A stretch of DNA of 64,000 nucleotides from Cellulomonas timonensis (GTDB lineage: Bacteria > Actinomycetota > Actinomycetes > Actinomycetales > Cellulomonadaceae): positions 1 through 64,000 of the forward strand of contig NZ_FCOT01000012.1 of the NCBI RefSeq assembly GCF_900046455.1. Direction: 5' to 3'. The notes under the pieces were generated by a model that was given only the letters and a program-made list of their open reading frames with translations, was not told the DNA's origin and ran no database searches. Shown here piece by piece: positions 56,564 to 64,000 of the stretch (the stretch's first letter is position 1; each line of letters starts with the position of its first letter). Position numbers and translations under genes: made by a program.

Positions 56564-57465
56564 CGAAGACGTCGGACGACGCGTCCACCGCCGCGCAGCA
56601 GACCCGGGCGAAGAGGTCTGGCAAGAAGGCCAAGGGCGCGGCCGCGCGCCCGGCGAAGATCCCCAACGCCGTCTACGAGGCCGAGTTGTTCCGCCTCCAG
56701 GCCGAGCTGGTGAAGCTGCAGCTCTGGGCGCAGGCGACAGGGGCGCGCGTCGTCGTGATCTTCGAGGGGCGGGACGCGGCCGGCAAGGGCGGCACCATCA
56801 AGCGGATCACCGAGTACCTCAGCCCCCGGGTCGCGCGGATCGCGGCGCTGCCCACGCCCACCGAGCGCGAGCGCACGCAGTGGTACTACCAGCGGTACAT
56901 CGAGCACCTGCCGGCTGCCGGGGAGATCGTGCTGTTCGACAGGTCCTGGTACAACCGGGCGGGCGTCGAGCGGGTCATGGGGTTCTGCACCCCGCAGGAG
57001 TACGCGCAGTTCATGCGCCAGACCCCGATCTTCGAGCAGATGCTCGTCGAGGACGGCATCCTGCTGCGCAAGTACTGGTTCTCGGTGTCCGACGACGAGC
57101 AGCTCAAGCGGTTCCGCTCACGCCTCGGCGACCCGGTGCGGCAGTGGAAGTTGAGCCCGATGGACCTGGAGTCCATCCACCGCTGGGAGGACTACTCGCG
57201 GGCGAAGGACGAGATGCTCGTGCACACCGACGTGCCCGCGAGCCCGTGGTACATCGTCGAGTCGGACATCAAGAAGCACGCCCGGCTCAACATGATCGCC
57301 CACCTGCTCTCCACGATCCCGTACACCGACGTGCCACACGAGAAGGTGGTGCTGCCGGAGCGCCCCGCCGCGTCCAGCGGGTACGTGCGCCCACCCCGGG
57401 AGATGTCCACGTACGTCACGGACCACGTGGCCGAGCTGATGGGCGACCCGGAGCGGTACGCCTGA
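56560..57465 (+). CDS. ppk2: Polyphosphate kinase 2 family protein
   Basis: 301 aa from ATG 56560. Walker A is in EGRDAAGKGGTIK (69-81), Walker B in VLFDRSWYNRAGVERVMGFC, and the lid has RSRLGDPVRQWKLSPMD. It is a single-domain PPK2, which phosphorylates nucleoside mono- or diphosphates with polyphosphate. The N-terminus (1-33) is Lys-rich. The class (ADP- or AMP-preferring) is not resolved by eye. It is coupled to DUF2809 and converges on the mutarotase gene. Confidence 0.93.
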   Translation: MTKTSDDASTAAQQTRAKRSGKKAKGAAARPAKIPNAVYEAELFRLQAELVKLQLWAQATGARVVVIFEGRDAAGKGGTIKRITEYLSPRVARIAALPTPTERERTQWYYQRYIEHLPAAGEIVLFDRSWYNRAGVERVMGFCTPQEYAQFMRQTPIFEQMLVEDGILLRKYWFSVSDDEQLKRFRSRLGDPVRQWKLSPMDLESIHRWEDYSRAKDEMLVHTDVPASPWYIVESDIKKHARLNMIAHLLSTIPYTDVPHEKVVLPERPAASSGYVRPPREMSTYVTDHVAELMGDPERYA

Positions 57466-57484
57466 CGCGCTCTCCCACGAGGGG

Positions 57485-58366
57485 TCAGGCCAGCGGCGCG
57501 AGCCCCACGTGGGCGGTCATCTGGTGGCCCTCGCCGGGCGCCAGCCGCACCGCGTCGACGCCCACGTTGCCGGTCTCGACGCAGAGCATCCCCGTCCACT
57601 CGTCGTCGCCGAAGTCGGGCATGGCGGCGGCCTTGGCGGCCCACGGGTTCCACACCACCGTGGACGCGGAGCCGGACTTGGCCACCGTCACCGCCCGCGC
57701 GCGGGACGGGTCCTCGACGAGGGCTGTCGCGCGCGTCCCGAGGTAGACGCGATCGGTCTCGGCGGTGAACCGGATCGGGCCGTCCTGTGCGACCAGCTCC
57801 GGCGCCGCGAGCTTGTCGATGTACCACGCGCCCTCCAGCCCAGTGACACGCGCCTCGCGCACATCGCCGACGGAGAGGTACGTGTGCAGCGCCTCCTCGA
57901 CCACCACGTCCCGGTCGTCACGGTTGACGACGTCGAGCGTCACCGACAACCAGGGCCCGATCGTCACGGTGCAGGTGGCCTCGAACCGGTGCGGCCACGC
58001 TCCCGCGCGCGTCGCCGCGGAGTCGTGCAGCCCGAACCGGACCCGCATGTCGTCACCGTCCTCCTCGGCGCCCAGCAGGTCCCACGCGGTGCGGCGCGCG
58101 AACCCGTGCGCGGGGGCGGCGGGATCGGCGGCGTGCGCCCCGAACCACGGGAAGCACAGCGGGATGCCTCCGCGCAGCGGCTGCCCCGGCGAGTACCCGC
58201 TCGCGGCGCTCATCCACAGCACGTCGCCCTGGCCGTCCGGGCGCCAGGACGTGACGTGCGCCCCGTTGAGGTAGATCTCGCCCGATGCGGCGGGCCCGGC
58301 CACGCGCACGCGCGGGAGGCCCCCACGTCCCGGCGAGACGGTCACCGACTGCGGCAGGGAGGACAT
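57485..58366 (-). CDS. D-hexose-6-phosphate mutarotase (YeaD-like)
   Basis: 293 aa. Beta-sandwich aldose-1-epimerase family: GGIPLCFPWFG, catalytic His in HGFARRTAW, EALHTYLSVGD, and Glu in CVETGNV. It interconverts alpha and beta anomers of hexose 6-phosphates in the cytoplasm. It starts 5 bp after the MscS gene stop and is probably cotranscribed. Confidence 0.9.
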   Translation of the reverse strand: MSSLPQSVTVSPGRGGLPRVRVAGPAASGEIYLNGAHVTSWRPDGQGDVLWMSAASGYSPGQPLRGGIPLCFPWFGAHAADPAAPAHGFARRTAWDLLGAEEDGDDMRVRFGLHDSAATRAGAWPHRFEATCTVTIGPWLSVTLDVVNRDDRDVVVEEALHTYLSVGDVREARVTGLEGAWYIDKLAAPELVAQDGPIRFTAETDRVYLGTRATALVEDPSRARAVTVAKSGSASTVVWNPWAAKAAAMPDFGDDEWTGMLCVETGNVGVDAVRLAPGEGHQMTAHVGLAPLA

Positions 58367-58371
58367 CTCGC

Positions 58372-59901
58372 TCAGTAGTCCCGCAGCTCGCGGCGGCTGG
58401 ACCGTCGCTCAGAGGTGTCGAACACCTGCGTCTCGGCGGCTCCCGCGTCGGCGTCGCGGGGCGCCTCGTCGTACAGGTGCGCGACCTGTGCCGGGTCGAG
58501 CACCTGGGTCTGGTCGACTCCGGCCCCTCCCCCGGTCCAGGGCCCTGACGGCGGGGCCGTGGGCGTGCGCCGCGCGAGCGTGGGCACTGCCTGGTCCTCG
58601 AGGAAGGCCGGCAGCGCCTGTGCGGGCGGAGGCGTCTGCGGCATGGCGCTGCGCCGCTCGGGCAGGCGTGCCGCTCCGTGATCACGTGGCGGCTCCGCGG
58701 CGCGCACCGGCTCAGCGGCCCGCACTGGCTCCGCTGCTCGCACCGGCTCCGCCGCGCGCTGGGGCTCGGCGCCGCGCGTCGGCGTGGCGATCGCGGCAGC
58801 GGTCTGCCGCCACGCGCTCGACGCCGCCGCGCCGCTGGCACCCGACCAGGCGCCGGACCGGCCGGCCACCGCAGAGGTCGCCTGGACGCCGAGCAGCCAG
58901 CCCACGAGCTCCTCGCGCAGATGCTCGCGGAGCTCGAGCAGCGTCGCCGCCTCGGAGGCGCTGGCCGCAGCCAGGACCCGCACGTGGGAGCCCACGACCC
59001 CTGTCACCTGGAGGTGTCCCACGCGCCCGTCCCACAGTCGCGTCCCGTCGAGCACGTGCTGCAGCGCGGCGCGCAGGTCGGCCAGGTCGATCCCGCTGTC
59101 GACGTCGAGCTCGACGGTTCCCACCACGGCGTCGGCGGCTCCCCGGGTGCGGTTCTCGAACCGTCCGGTGGCCACCTGCGCGGCGGGCAGCGCCACCCGG
59201 CGCCCGTCGGCCAGGCGCACCGTCACGGTGGTGAGCGTGACGGCCTCGACCAGCCCCCAGGCGCCGTCGACGACCACGACGTCCTCGACGCGCACGGAGT
59301 CGGTGTAGGCGATGCGCACCCCGGCGATGACGTCGGCCAGGAGCTCCCGGGCGGCGAGGCCCAGCACCACACCGGTGACGGCCACGAGCGCGAGCAGCCC
59401 CACGCCGACGGGTCGCATGATCGGGAAGACGAGGAGCGCTGAGCCCACGCCCAGGCACCAGAACAGGGCGCGGGTCGCGCCCCGCAGCAGCGAGCGCACC
59501 CGCGTCTGGAGCGCGAGGGCGTCCGGGTCGGAGCCGTCCCGGTCCTGCTCGCGCGCAAGGGCGGCGCGGGCCTGGTGGTGGGCCAGCGCAGCGTCCTCCA
59601 AGCGGAGCGCGACGGCGCCGAGCAGCCAGGCGACAGCGAGGACGACGGTGACGAGCAGCGCGGTCTCCAGCGCATGGATCGCGGGGGTGGCCTCGGTTGT
59701 CACGCCGAGCGCGATCCACGCGGCTGCTGCCCCGAGCACGGCCTTCAGCGGGCGGCGGCTCACGGCGATGACGGCGAGTGCGAGCGGCGCGCGGCGCGCG
59801 GCGCGGTGGGCGAACGTGGCGACGAAGATCTCCGCGACGAAGGCCACGATGACGGCGATGAGGACGCTCAGGACGGGGGGCACGCGGACCAGGGTAGACA
59901 C
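58372..59901 (-). CDS. MscS-type mechanosensitive channel with repeat-rich cytoplasmic tail
   Basis: 509 aa. About five spans in residues 1-200 lead into the MscS beta domain (VRVEDVVVVDGAWGLVEAVTLTTVTVRLADGRRV...FENRT) near 215-265 and an alpha/beta vestibule domain to about 340. A cytoplasmic tail of about 160 residues follows, with imperfect AAEPVR repeats encoded at about 58691-58765. It is likely an osmotic safety valve; the tail is not part of classic MscS (286 aa) and its role is unknown. Confidence 0.85.
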   Translation of the reverse strand: MSTLVRVPPVLSVLIAVIVAFVAEIFVATFAHRAARRAPLALAVIAVSRRPLKAVLGAAAAWIALGVTTEATPAIHALETALLVTVVLAVAWLLGAVALRLEDAALAHHQARAALAREQDRDGSDPDALALQTRVRSLLRGATRALFWCLGVGSALLVFPIMRPVGVGLLALVAVTGVVLGLAARELLADVIAGVRIAYTDSVRVEDVVVVDGAWGLVEAVTLTTVTVRLADGRRVALPAAQVATGRFENRTRGAADAVVGTVELDVDSGIDLADLRAALQHVLDGTRLWDGRVGHLQVTGVVGSHVRVLAAASASEAATLLELREHLREELVGWLLGVQATSAVAGRSGAWSGASGAAASSAWRQTAAAIATPTRGAEPQRAAEPVRAAEPVRAAEPVRAAEPPRDHGAARLPERRSAMPQTPPPAQALPAFLEDQAVPTLARRTPTAPPSGPWTGGGAGVDQTQVLDPAQVAHLYDEAPRDADAGAAETQVFDTSERRSSRRELRDY

Positions 59902-60063
59902 TCGCGCCCGATTCGTCCGAAGCCAGCACGTTGACGATGGGCGCCGACCTCGCGTCGTGGCGCCCTCACCGGCCCGGCGCCACGGGCTCCCTGCCTGCTC
60001 TCGGCGAGGTCACAGGCTCGCGCCCTACCGTCGTCTCGACTTCCCGGGTCGATCGAGAGGCTG

Positions 60064-61701
60064 ATGTGGATGCACGTGATCGAGATCTTCGCGCTCGTGG
60101 CGGGCGCAGTGCTCATCACGGCACTGTGCCGCCGGCAGGGTTGGCCGGCGCCGCTGGTCCTCGTGGCCGCGGGGCTCGTCGCCTCGTTCGTCCCCGGGGT
60201 TCCGCGGTTCGAGGTCGACCCTGAGCTGATCCTCGACTTCGTGCTCCCGCCGCTGCTCTTCTCCGCGGCGCTGGCGACGTCGTACCAGGACTTCCGCCGC
60301 TCGCTGAACTCCATCACCCGGCTGGGCGTCGGGCTCGTGCTGGTCTCGGCGCTCGCCGTCGCTGTCGCCGCATGGCTGCTGGCCCCCGCTCTCCCCTTCG
60401 CCGCGGCCCTCGTCCTCGGCGCCGTCGTCGCGCCCCCCGACGCTGTGGCCGCGGCTGCGGTGGGCCGCCGGCTCGGGCTGCCGCGACGGGTCATGACCTT
60501 GCTGACGGGCGAGAGCCTGATCAACGACGCCACGTCGCTGACGCTCTACAAGGTCGCGCTCGCGGGCGTGGCCACGGGCGTGTGGTCGTTCAGCGAGGGC
60601 CTGCAGGTGTTCGCCGTGGCCGTGGTCGCAGGGGTCGGTGTGGGGCTCGTGCTGGGGTGGTTGCTGCACCAGTTGCGCCTCCGGCTCGACGACCCCGTCG
60701 TGGCCTCGGCCATCGGGGTGCTGACCCCGTTCGCGGCGTACTGGGGCGCCGAGGCGATCGGTGGCTCTGGTGTGCTCGCGGTCGTCGCGGCGGGCCTGCT
60801 CCTTGCCTCCACGTCACCCCGTGCCGGGTACGCGACGCGGCTCTACCAGGAGCCCGTGTGGTCCACTGTCGACCTGCTGCTCGAGGCGTTCACGTTCGCG
60901 CTGATCGGCATCCAGCTCAAGTGGCTCATCGCCGACGTCAACGCCTCCGACCAGGGGCTCGGCCAGGCGGCGCTCCTCGCGGTGGTGGTCCTCGCGGTGG
61001 CGATGCTGGTGCGCCCGGCCTATGTGCTGGCGACCGCCGGGATGGACCGGGTGCGCATGCGCGGGAGCCACCGCACCGCTGACGACGCGTTGACCCGCAG
61101 GGAGTCCCTCGTGGTCTCGTGGGCGGGGATGCGCGGGGTGGTCACGCTCGCCGCCGCCGCGGCGATCCCCACGACACTGGCGGGCGAGGCCTTCCCACAG
61201 CGCGCGACGCTGCAGCTCGTCGCGTACGCCGTCGCGATCGGCACACTGCTGTTGCAGGGCCTCACCCTGCCCGGGGTCATCCGGCGCCTCGACGTGGGCT
61301 CCGGATCGGAGCGGCGGCAGGACGCGATCCAGGAGGCCCAGGTGCGCGTGGCCACAGCCGAGGCCGCGCAGCAGGTCATCGCGCGACGACGGCCGGAGAT
61401 CGCCGCGCAGCTGGGCGATGAGCGGGCGGACCGGGTCATCTCCACCGTGGTCGCCGCCCTGAACGCGCGCGGGCGCGCCGCGGCCGAGCTGCTGGACCCG
61501 GACCGGGCCGTCGAGGGCGCCTCGCGCTGGCCTGGACGGCGCGCGCAGGCGCTGCGCCGCGAGGTCATCGCCGCGCAGCGCGAGGTGCTCGTGGAGCGCC
61601 GCGACTCGGGTGAGCTGGACGAGGCGGTGATGCAGCGGGTGCTGCGCGAGCTCGACCTCGAGGAAGGGCGGATGTCCGCCTCGTGGGTCACCCGGCTCTG
61701 A
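60064..61701 (+). CDS. CPA1-family Na+/H+ antiporter
   Basis: 545 aa from ATG 60064 with GAGAGG upstream; an ATG at 60070 is possible. Twelve or so spans include the signature LTGESLINDATSLTLYKVAL and VVAPPDAVAAAAV, with the transport Asp/Asn pair, and SWAGMRGVVTLAAA. A cytoplasmic helical tail (about 430-545) follows. It exchanges sodium (or another cation) for protons at the cell membrane. About 165 bp separate it from adhE, without a clear terminator. Confidence 0.92.
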   Translation: MWMHVIEIFALVAGAVLITALCRRQGWPAPLVLVAAGLVASFVPGVPRFEVDPELILDFVLPPLLFSAALATSYQDFRRSLNSITRLGVGLVLVSALAVAVAAWLLAPALPFAAALVLGAVVAPPDAVAAAAVGRRLGLPRRVMTLLTGESLINDATSLTLYKVALAGVATGVWSFSEGLQVFAVAVVAGVGVGLVLGWLLHQLRLRLDDPVVASAIGVLTPFAAYWGAEAIGGSGVLAVVAAGLLLASTSPRAGYATRLYQEPVWSTVDLLLEAFTFALIGIQLKWLIADVNASDQGLGQAALLAVVVLAVAMLVRPAYVLATAGMDRVRMRGSHRTADDALTRRESLVVSWAGMRGVVTLAAAAAIPTTLAGEAFPQRATLQLVAYAVAIGTLLLQGLTLPGVIRRLDVGSGSERRQDAIQEAQVRVATAEAAQQVIARRRPEIAAQLGDERADRVISTVVAALNARGRAAAELLDPDRAVEGASRWPGRRAQALRREVIAAQREVLVERRDSGELDEAVMQRVLRELDLEEGRMSASWVTRL

Positions 61702-61766
61702 GCCCGCGCCTGCTGGGGCCACGCCGCTCGCCGTGCGCGAACACGGCGAAGTCCGCGTAAAAATCA

Positions 61767-61785
61767 GGACCTTGGGCACAGGTCC
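61767..61785 (+). promoter_or_regulatory. Palindrome in the adhE promoter region
   Basis: GGACCTTGGGCACAGGTCC is a perfect 6-bp inverted repeat with a 7-nt centre, located just upstream of a possible -10 hexamer TAACGT (61803-61808) and 82 bp before adhE. It could bind a redox or hypoxia regulator. The reverse strand GGGACCTGTGCCC resembles DosR-type boxes but is one base short. Confidence 0.45.
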
Positions 61786-61866
61786 CATGACTTTTCGCCT
61801 CCTAACGTGTGAACCGAGGTCAACGGCGACTTCTCACACTCACCGCGACCCGAGGGAGAACCTCCC

Positions 61867-64000
61867 GTGAGCACAACTGCCCGCCCCGACGCCAGCATCG
61901 GCGGCGCCATCGACGGACTCGTCGCCAACGCCGCGAAGGCCCTCGCGGAGTACGCGCGATTCACTCAGGAAGACGTCGACCACCTGGTCAAGAAGGCGGC
62001 CGTCGCCGCGCTCGACCAGCACGGCGAGCTGGCACGCCACGCCGTGGAGGAGACCGGCCGCGGGGTGTTCGAGGACAAGGCCGTGAAGAACATCTTCGCG
62101 TGCGAGCACGTCACGAACTCCATGCGCTCGCTCAAGACCGTCGGCGTGATCAGCCGCGACGACCTGAGCGGGATCACCGAGATCGCCGAGCCCGTGGGCG
62201 TCATCTGCGCGATGACCCCGGTGACGAACCCGACGTCGACGGCGATCTTCAAGGCGCTCATCGCGCTGAAGACCCGCAACCCGATCATCTTCGCGTTCCA
62301 CCCGAGCGCGCAGGCGTCCTCGGTGGCCGCCGCCAAGGTCGTGCGCGACGCGGCCGTGGCCGCTGGCGCCCCGGAGCACTGCGTCCAGTGGGTCGAGCAG
62401 CCGTCGATGGAGGCCACCGGCCTGCTGATGAACCACCCGGGCGTCGCCCTCATCCTCGCCACCGGCGGGAACGCGATGGTCCGCGCCGCCTACTCGTGTG
62501 GCAAGCCCGCCCTCGGCGTCGGCGCGGGAAACGTCCCCGCTTACATCGAGAAGTCCGCGAAGCTCAAGCGCGCGGTCAATGACGTGGTGCTGTCCAAGGC
62601 CTTCGACAACGGCATGATCTGCGCCTCGGAGCAGGCCGTGATCCTGGACGACGAGATCTACGACGCCGCGATGGCCGAGTTCGCCACGCTGCACGCGTAC
62701 CGGGTGAACGCCAAGGAGAAGGCGCTCCTCGAGAAGTTCATCTTCGGGGTGCAGGCGCAGGGCAAGAACTGCGGCGAGGCCAAGCTCAACGCCTCGGTCG
62801 TGGGCCAGTCGCCCGCCTGGATCGCCGAGCACGCCGGCTTCACAGTCCCCGCCGAGACGTCGATCATCCTGGCCGAGGTCAGCGGTGTCGGCCCGCAGGA
62901 GCCCCTCACCCGCGAGAAGCTCTGCCCCGTCCTCGCCGTGCTGCGCGCCGGCTCGACCGAGCAGGGCATCTCGTACGCCGAGCAGATGGTGGAGTTCGAC
63001 GGGCTGGGCCACAGCGCCGCGATCCACACGCAGGACGAGAAGCTGACCGAGGTCTACGGCAGCCGCGTCAAGGCGATCCGCGTCATTGCCAACGCGCCGT
63101 CCTCCCTGGGCGGGATCGGAGACATCTACAACGCCTTCATCCCGTCCCTGACGCTCGGCTGCGGCTCGTACGGCCACAACTCGGTCTCCAACAACGTCTC
63201 GGCGGTCAACCTGGTGAACATCAAGCGCATCGGCCGCCGGAACAACAACCTGCAGTGGCTCAAGGTCCCGGCCAAGACGTACTTCGAGCCGAACGCGATC
63301 CGCTACCTCGCGGACATGGCGGACGTCGAGCGCGTGACCATCGTGACCGACTCGACCATGACGACCCTCGGCTTCGTCGACCGCATTATCGAGGTCCTCA
63401 ACCGCCGCCCCAACAAGGTCGCGCTGCAGATCATCGACCAGGTCGAGCCCGAGCCGAGCGTGCGCACCGTCCAGGCGGGCGCCGCGCAGATGCGCCACTT
63501 CCGCCCCGACACGATCATCGCGCTGGGCGGCGGCTCGCCCATGGACGCCGCGAAGGTCATGTGGCTGCTGTACGAGCACCCGGAGATCGTCTTCTCCGAC
63601 CTCAAGCAGAAGTTCTTCGACGTCCGCAAGCGCGCGTTCAAGTTCCCGGTGCTGGGAGAGCTCGCCAAGCTCGTGTGCATCCCGACCACGTCCGGCACGG
63701 GCGCCGAGGTCACGCCGTTCGCCGTCATCTCGGACCCTGACGCGGGCAAGAAGTACCCGCTGGCCGACTACGCGCTCACGCCGACCGTCGCGATCATCGA
63801 CCCGGTGCTGACCGCGAAGATGCCCCGCTCGCTCGCCGCCGACTCCGGCTTCGACGCCCTGACGCACGCCACCGAGGCCTACGTCAGCGTCTACGCGAAC
63901 GACTTCACGGACGGCATGGCCCTGCAGGCCATCCGGCTCATCTTCGACAACCTGGCCGCCAGCGTGAACGGCGAGCCGGGCGCCCCGGACACGGCCGACG
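61867..64000 (+). CDS. adhE: Bifunctional acetaldehyde-CoA/alcohol dehydrogenase (partial, runs off window)
   Basis: GTG start at 61867 after GAGGGAGAA; about 711 codons are present of the usual 870-890, and the 3' end lies past 64000. The N-terminal aldehyde dehydrogenase domain has the thioester Cys252 in GMICASEQAV and GVGAGNVPAYIE. The iron-dependent alcohol dehydrogenase part starts around 450 with GGGSPMDAAKVMW, IPTTSGTGAEVTPF and the metal-ligand region DALTHATEAY. It reduces acetyl-CoA to ethanol, regenerating NAD+ in anaerobic growth. AdhE forms spirosomes in other bacteria. Confidence 0.95.
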   Translation, partial: MSTTARPDASIGGAIDGLVANAAKALAEYARFTQEDVDHLVKKAAVAALDQHGELARHAVEETGRGVFEDKAVKNIFACEHVTNSMRSLKTVGVISRDDLSGITEIAEPVGVICAMTPVTNPTSTAIFKALIALKTRNPIIFAFHPSAQASSVAAAKVVRDAAVAAGAPEHCVQWVEQPSMEATGLLMNHPGVALILATGGNAMVRAAYSCGKPALGVGAGNVPAYIEKSAKLKRAVNDVVLSKAFDNGMICASEQAVILDDEIYDAAMAEFATLHAYRVNAKEKALLEKFIFGVQAQGKNCGEAKLNASVVGQSPAWIAEHAGFTVPAETSIILAEVSGVGPQEPLTREKLCPVLAVLRAGSTEQGISYAEQMVEFDGLGHSAAIHTQDEKLTEVYGSRVKAIRVIANAPSSLGGIGDIYNAFIPSLTLGCGSYGHNSVSNNVSAVNLVNIKRIGRRNNNLQWLKVPAKTYFEPNAIRYLADMADVERVTIVTDSTMTTLGFVDRIIEVLNRRPNKVALQIIDQVEPEPSVRTVQAGAAQMRHFRPDTIIALGGGSPMDAAKVMWLLYEHPEIVFSDLKQKFFDVRKRAFKFPVLGELAKLVCIPTTSGTGAEVTPFAVISDPDAGKKYPLADYALTPTVAIIDPVLTAKMPRSLAADSGFDALTHATEAYVSVYANDFTDGMALQAIRLIFDNLAASVNGEPGAPDTAD

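Noticed and set aside
61765-61790. A true DosR box upstream of adhE
   Set aside because: GGGACCTGTGCCC has a spacer one base shorter than the known DosR sites, and no DosR homologue is visible in the window; kept only as an unnamed palindrome.
61807-61824. A complete Rex operator upstream of adhE
   Set aside because: Only the left half TGTGAAC is present; the right side GTCAACG does not complete the TGTGAAC-GTTCACA palindrome.

Overview
The window comes from a high-GC actinobacterium. The rRNA genes, the gene order argS-lysA-hom-thrC-thrB-rho-rpmE-prfA-prmC-tsaC-wecA-atpIBEFHAGDC-DUF2550-nucS, a CBM2 (cellulose-binding) secreted protein, several oligosaccharide hydrolases and a fermentative AdhE together suggest a cellulolytic Micrococcales member close to Cellulomonas/Cellulosimicrobium. 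The genus is inferred from content, not from a search.

Layout. (1) 1-6,000: a complete minus-strand rRNA operon (16S-23S-5S, no spacer tRNA), ended by a perfect hairpin and driven by three tandem promoters. (2) 6,000-15,200: a thioredoxin-fold/TPR protein (CnoX-like, no cysteine pair), a lipoprotein coupled to a membrane protein with a long disordered tail, a divergent long hendecad coiled-coil protein (DivIVA/Scy-like), and small housekeeping enzymes. (3) 15,200-29,430: a glycan-utilisation locus with GH1, GH31 (alpha-xylosidase type) and GH42 hydrolases, a LacI regulator, a three-gene ABC importer and a GH3 enzyme carrying an inserted beta-trefoil-like domain. A 14-bp operator-like palindrome recurs at every promoter region in it. 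The enzyme set fits cytoplasmic breakdown of imported xyloglucan-type oligosaccharides. (4) 29,300-31,910: nagA (tail overlaps GH3 antisense), the mismatch endonuclease nucS and a DUF2550 protein. (5) 31,920-43,750: the ATP synthase operon with its translation and cell-wall neighbours. (6) 43,900-52,910: rho, the threonine genes, lysA and argS. (7) 53,140-60,000: a FadR-type regulator, tRNA-Arg(CCG), a lipoprotein, the CBM2 metalloprotease-like protein, DUF2809 plus PPK2, a sugar-phosphate mutarotase and an MscS channel. (8) 60,064-64,000: a CPA1 antiporter and the first four fifths of adhE, cut by the window end.

How the genes work together. The ABC importer would bring oligosaccharides in, the signal-less GH31, GH42, GH1 and GH3 enzymes would dismantle them, and the LacI protein would repress the set until an inducer appears. 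Most of the remainder is core metabolism in strongly translationally coupled operons. No insertion sequence, phage or CRISPR array was seen. The most unusual items are the LacI regulon with its GH3/beta-trefoil fusion, the cellulose-binding metzincin-like protein, and the hendecad-repeat cytoskeletal candidate.
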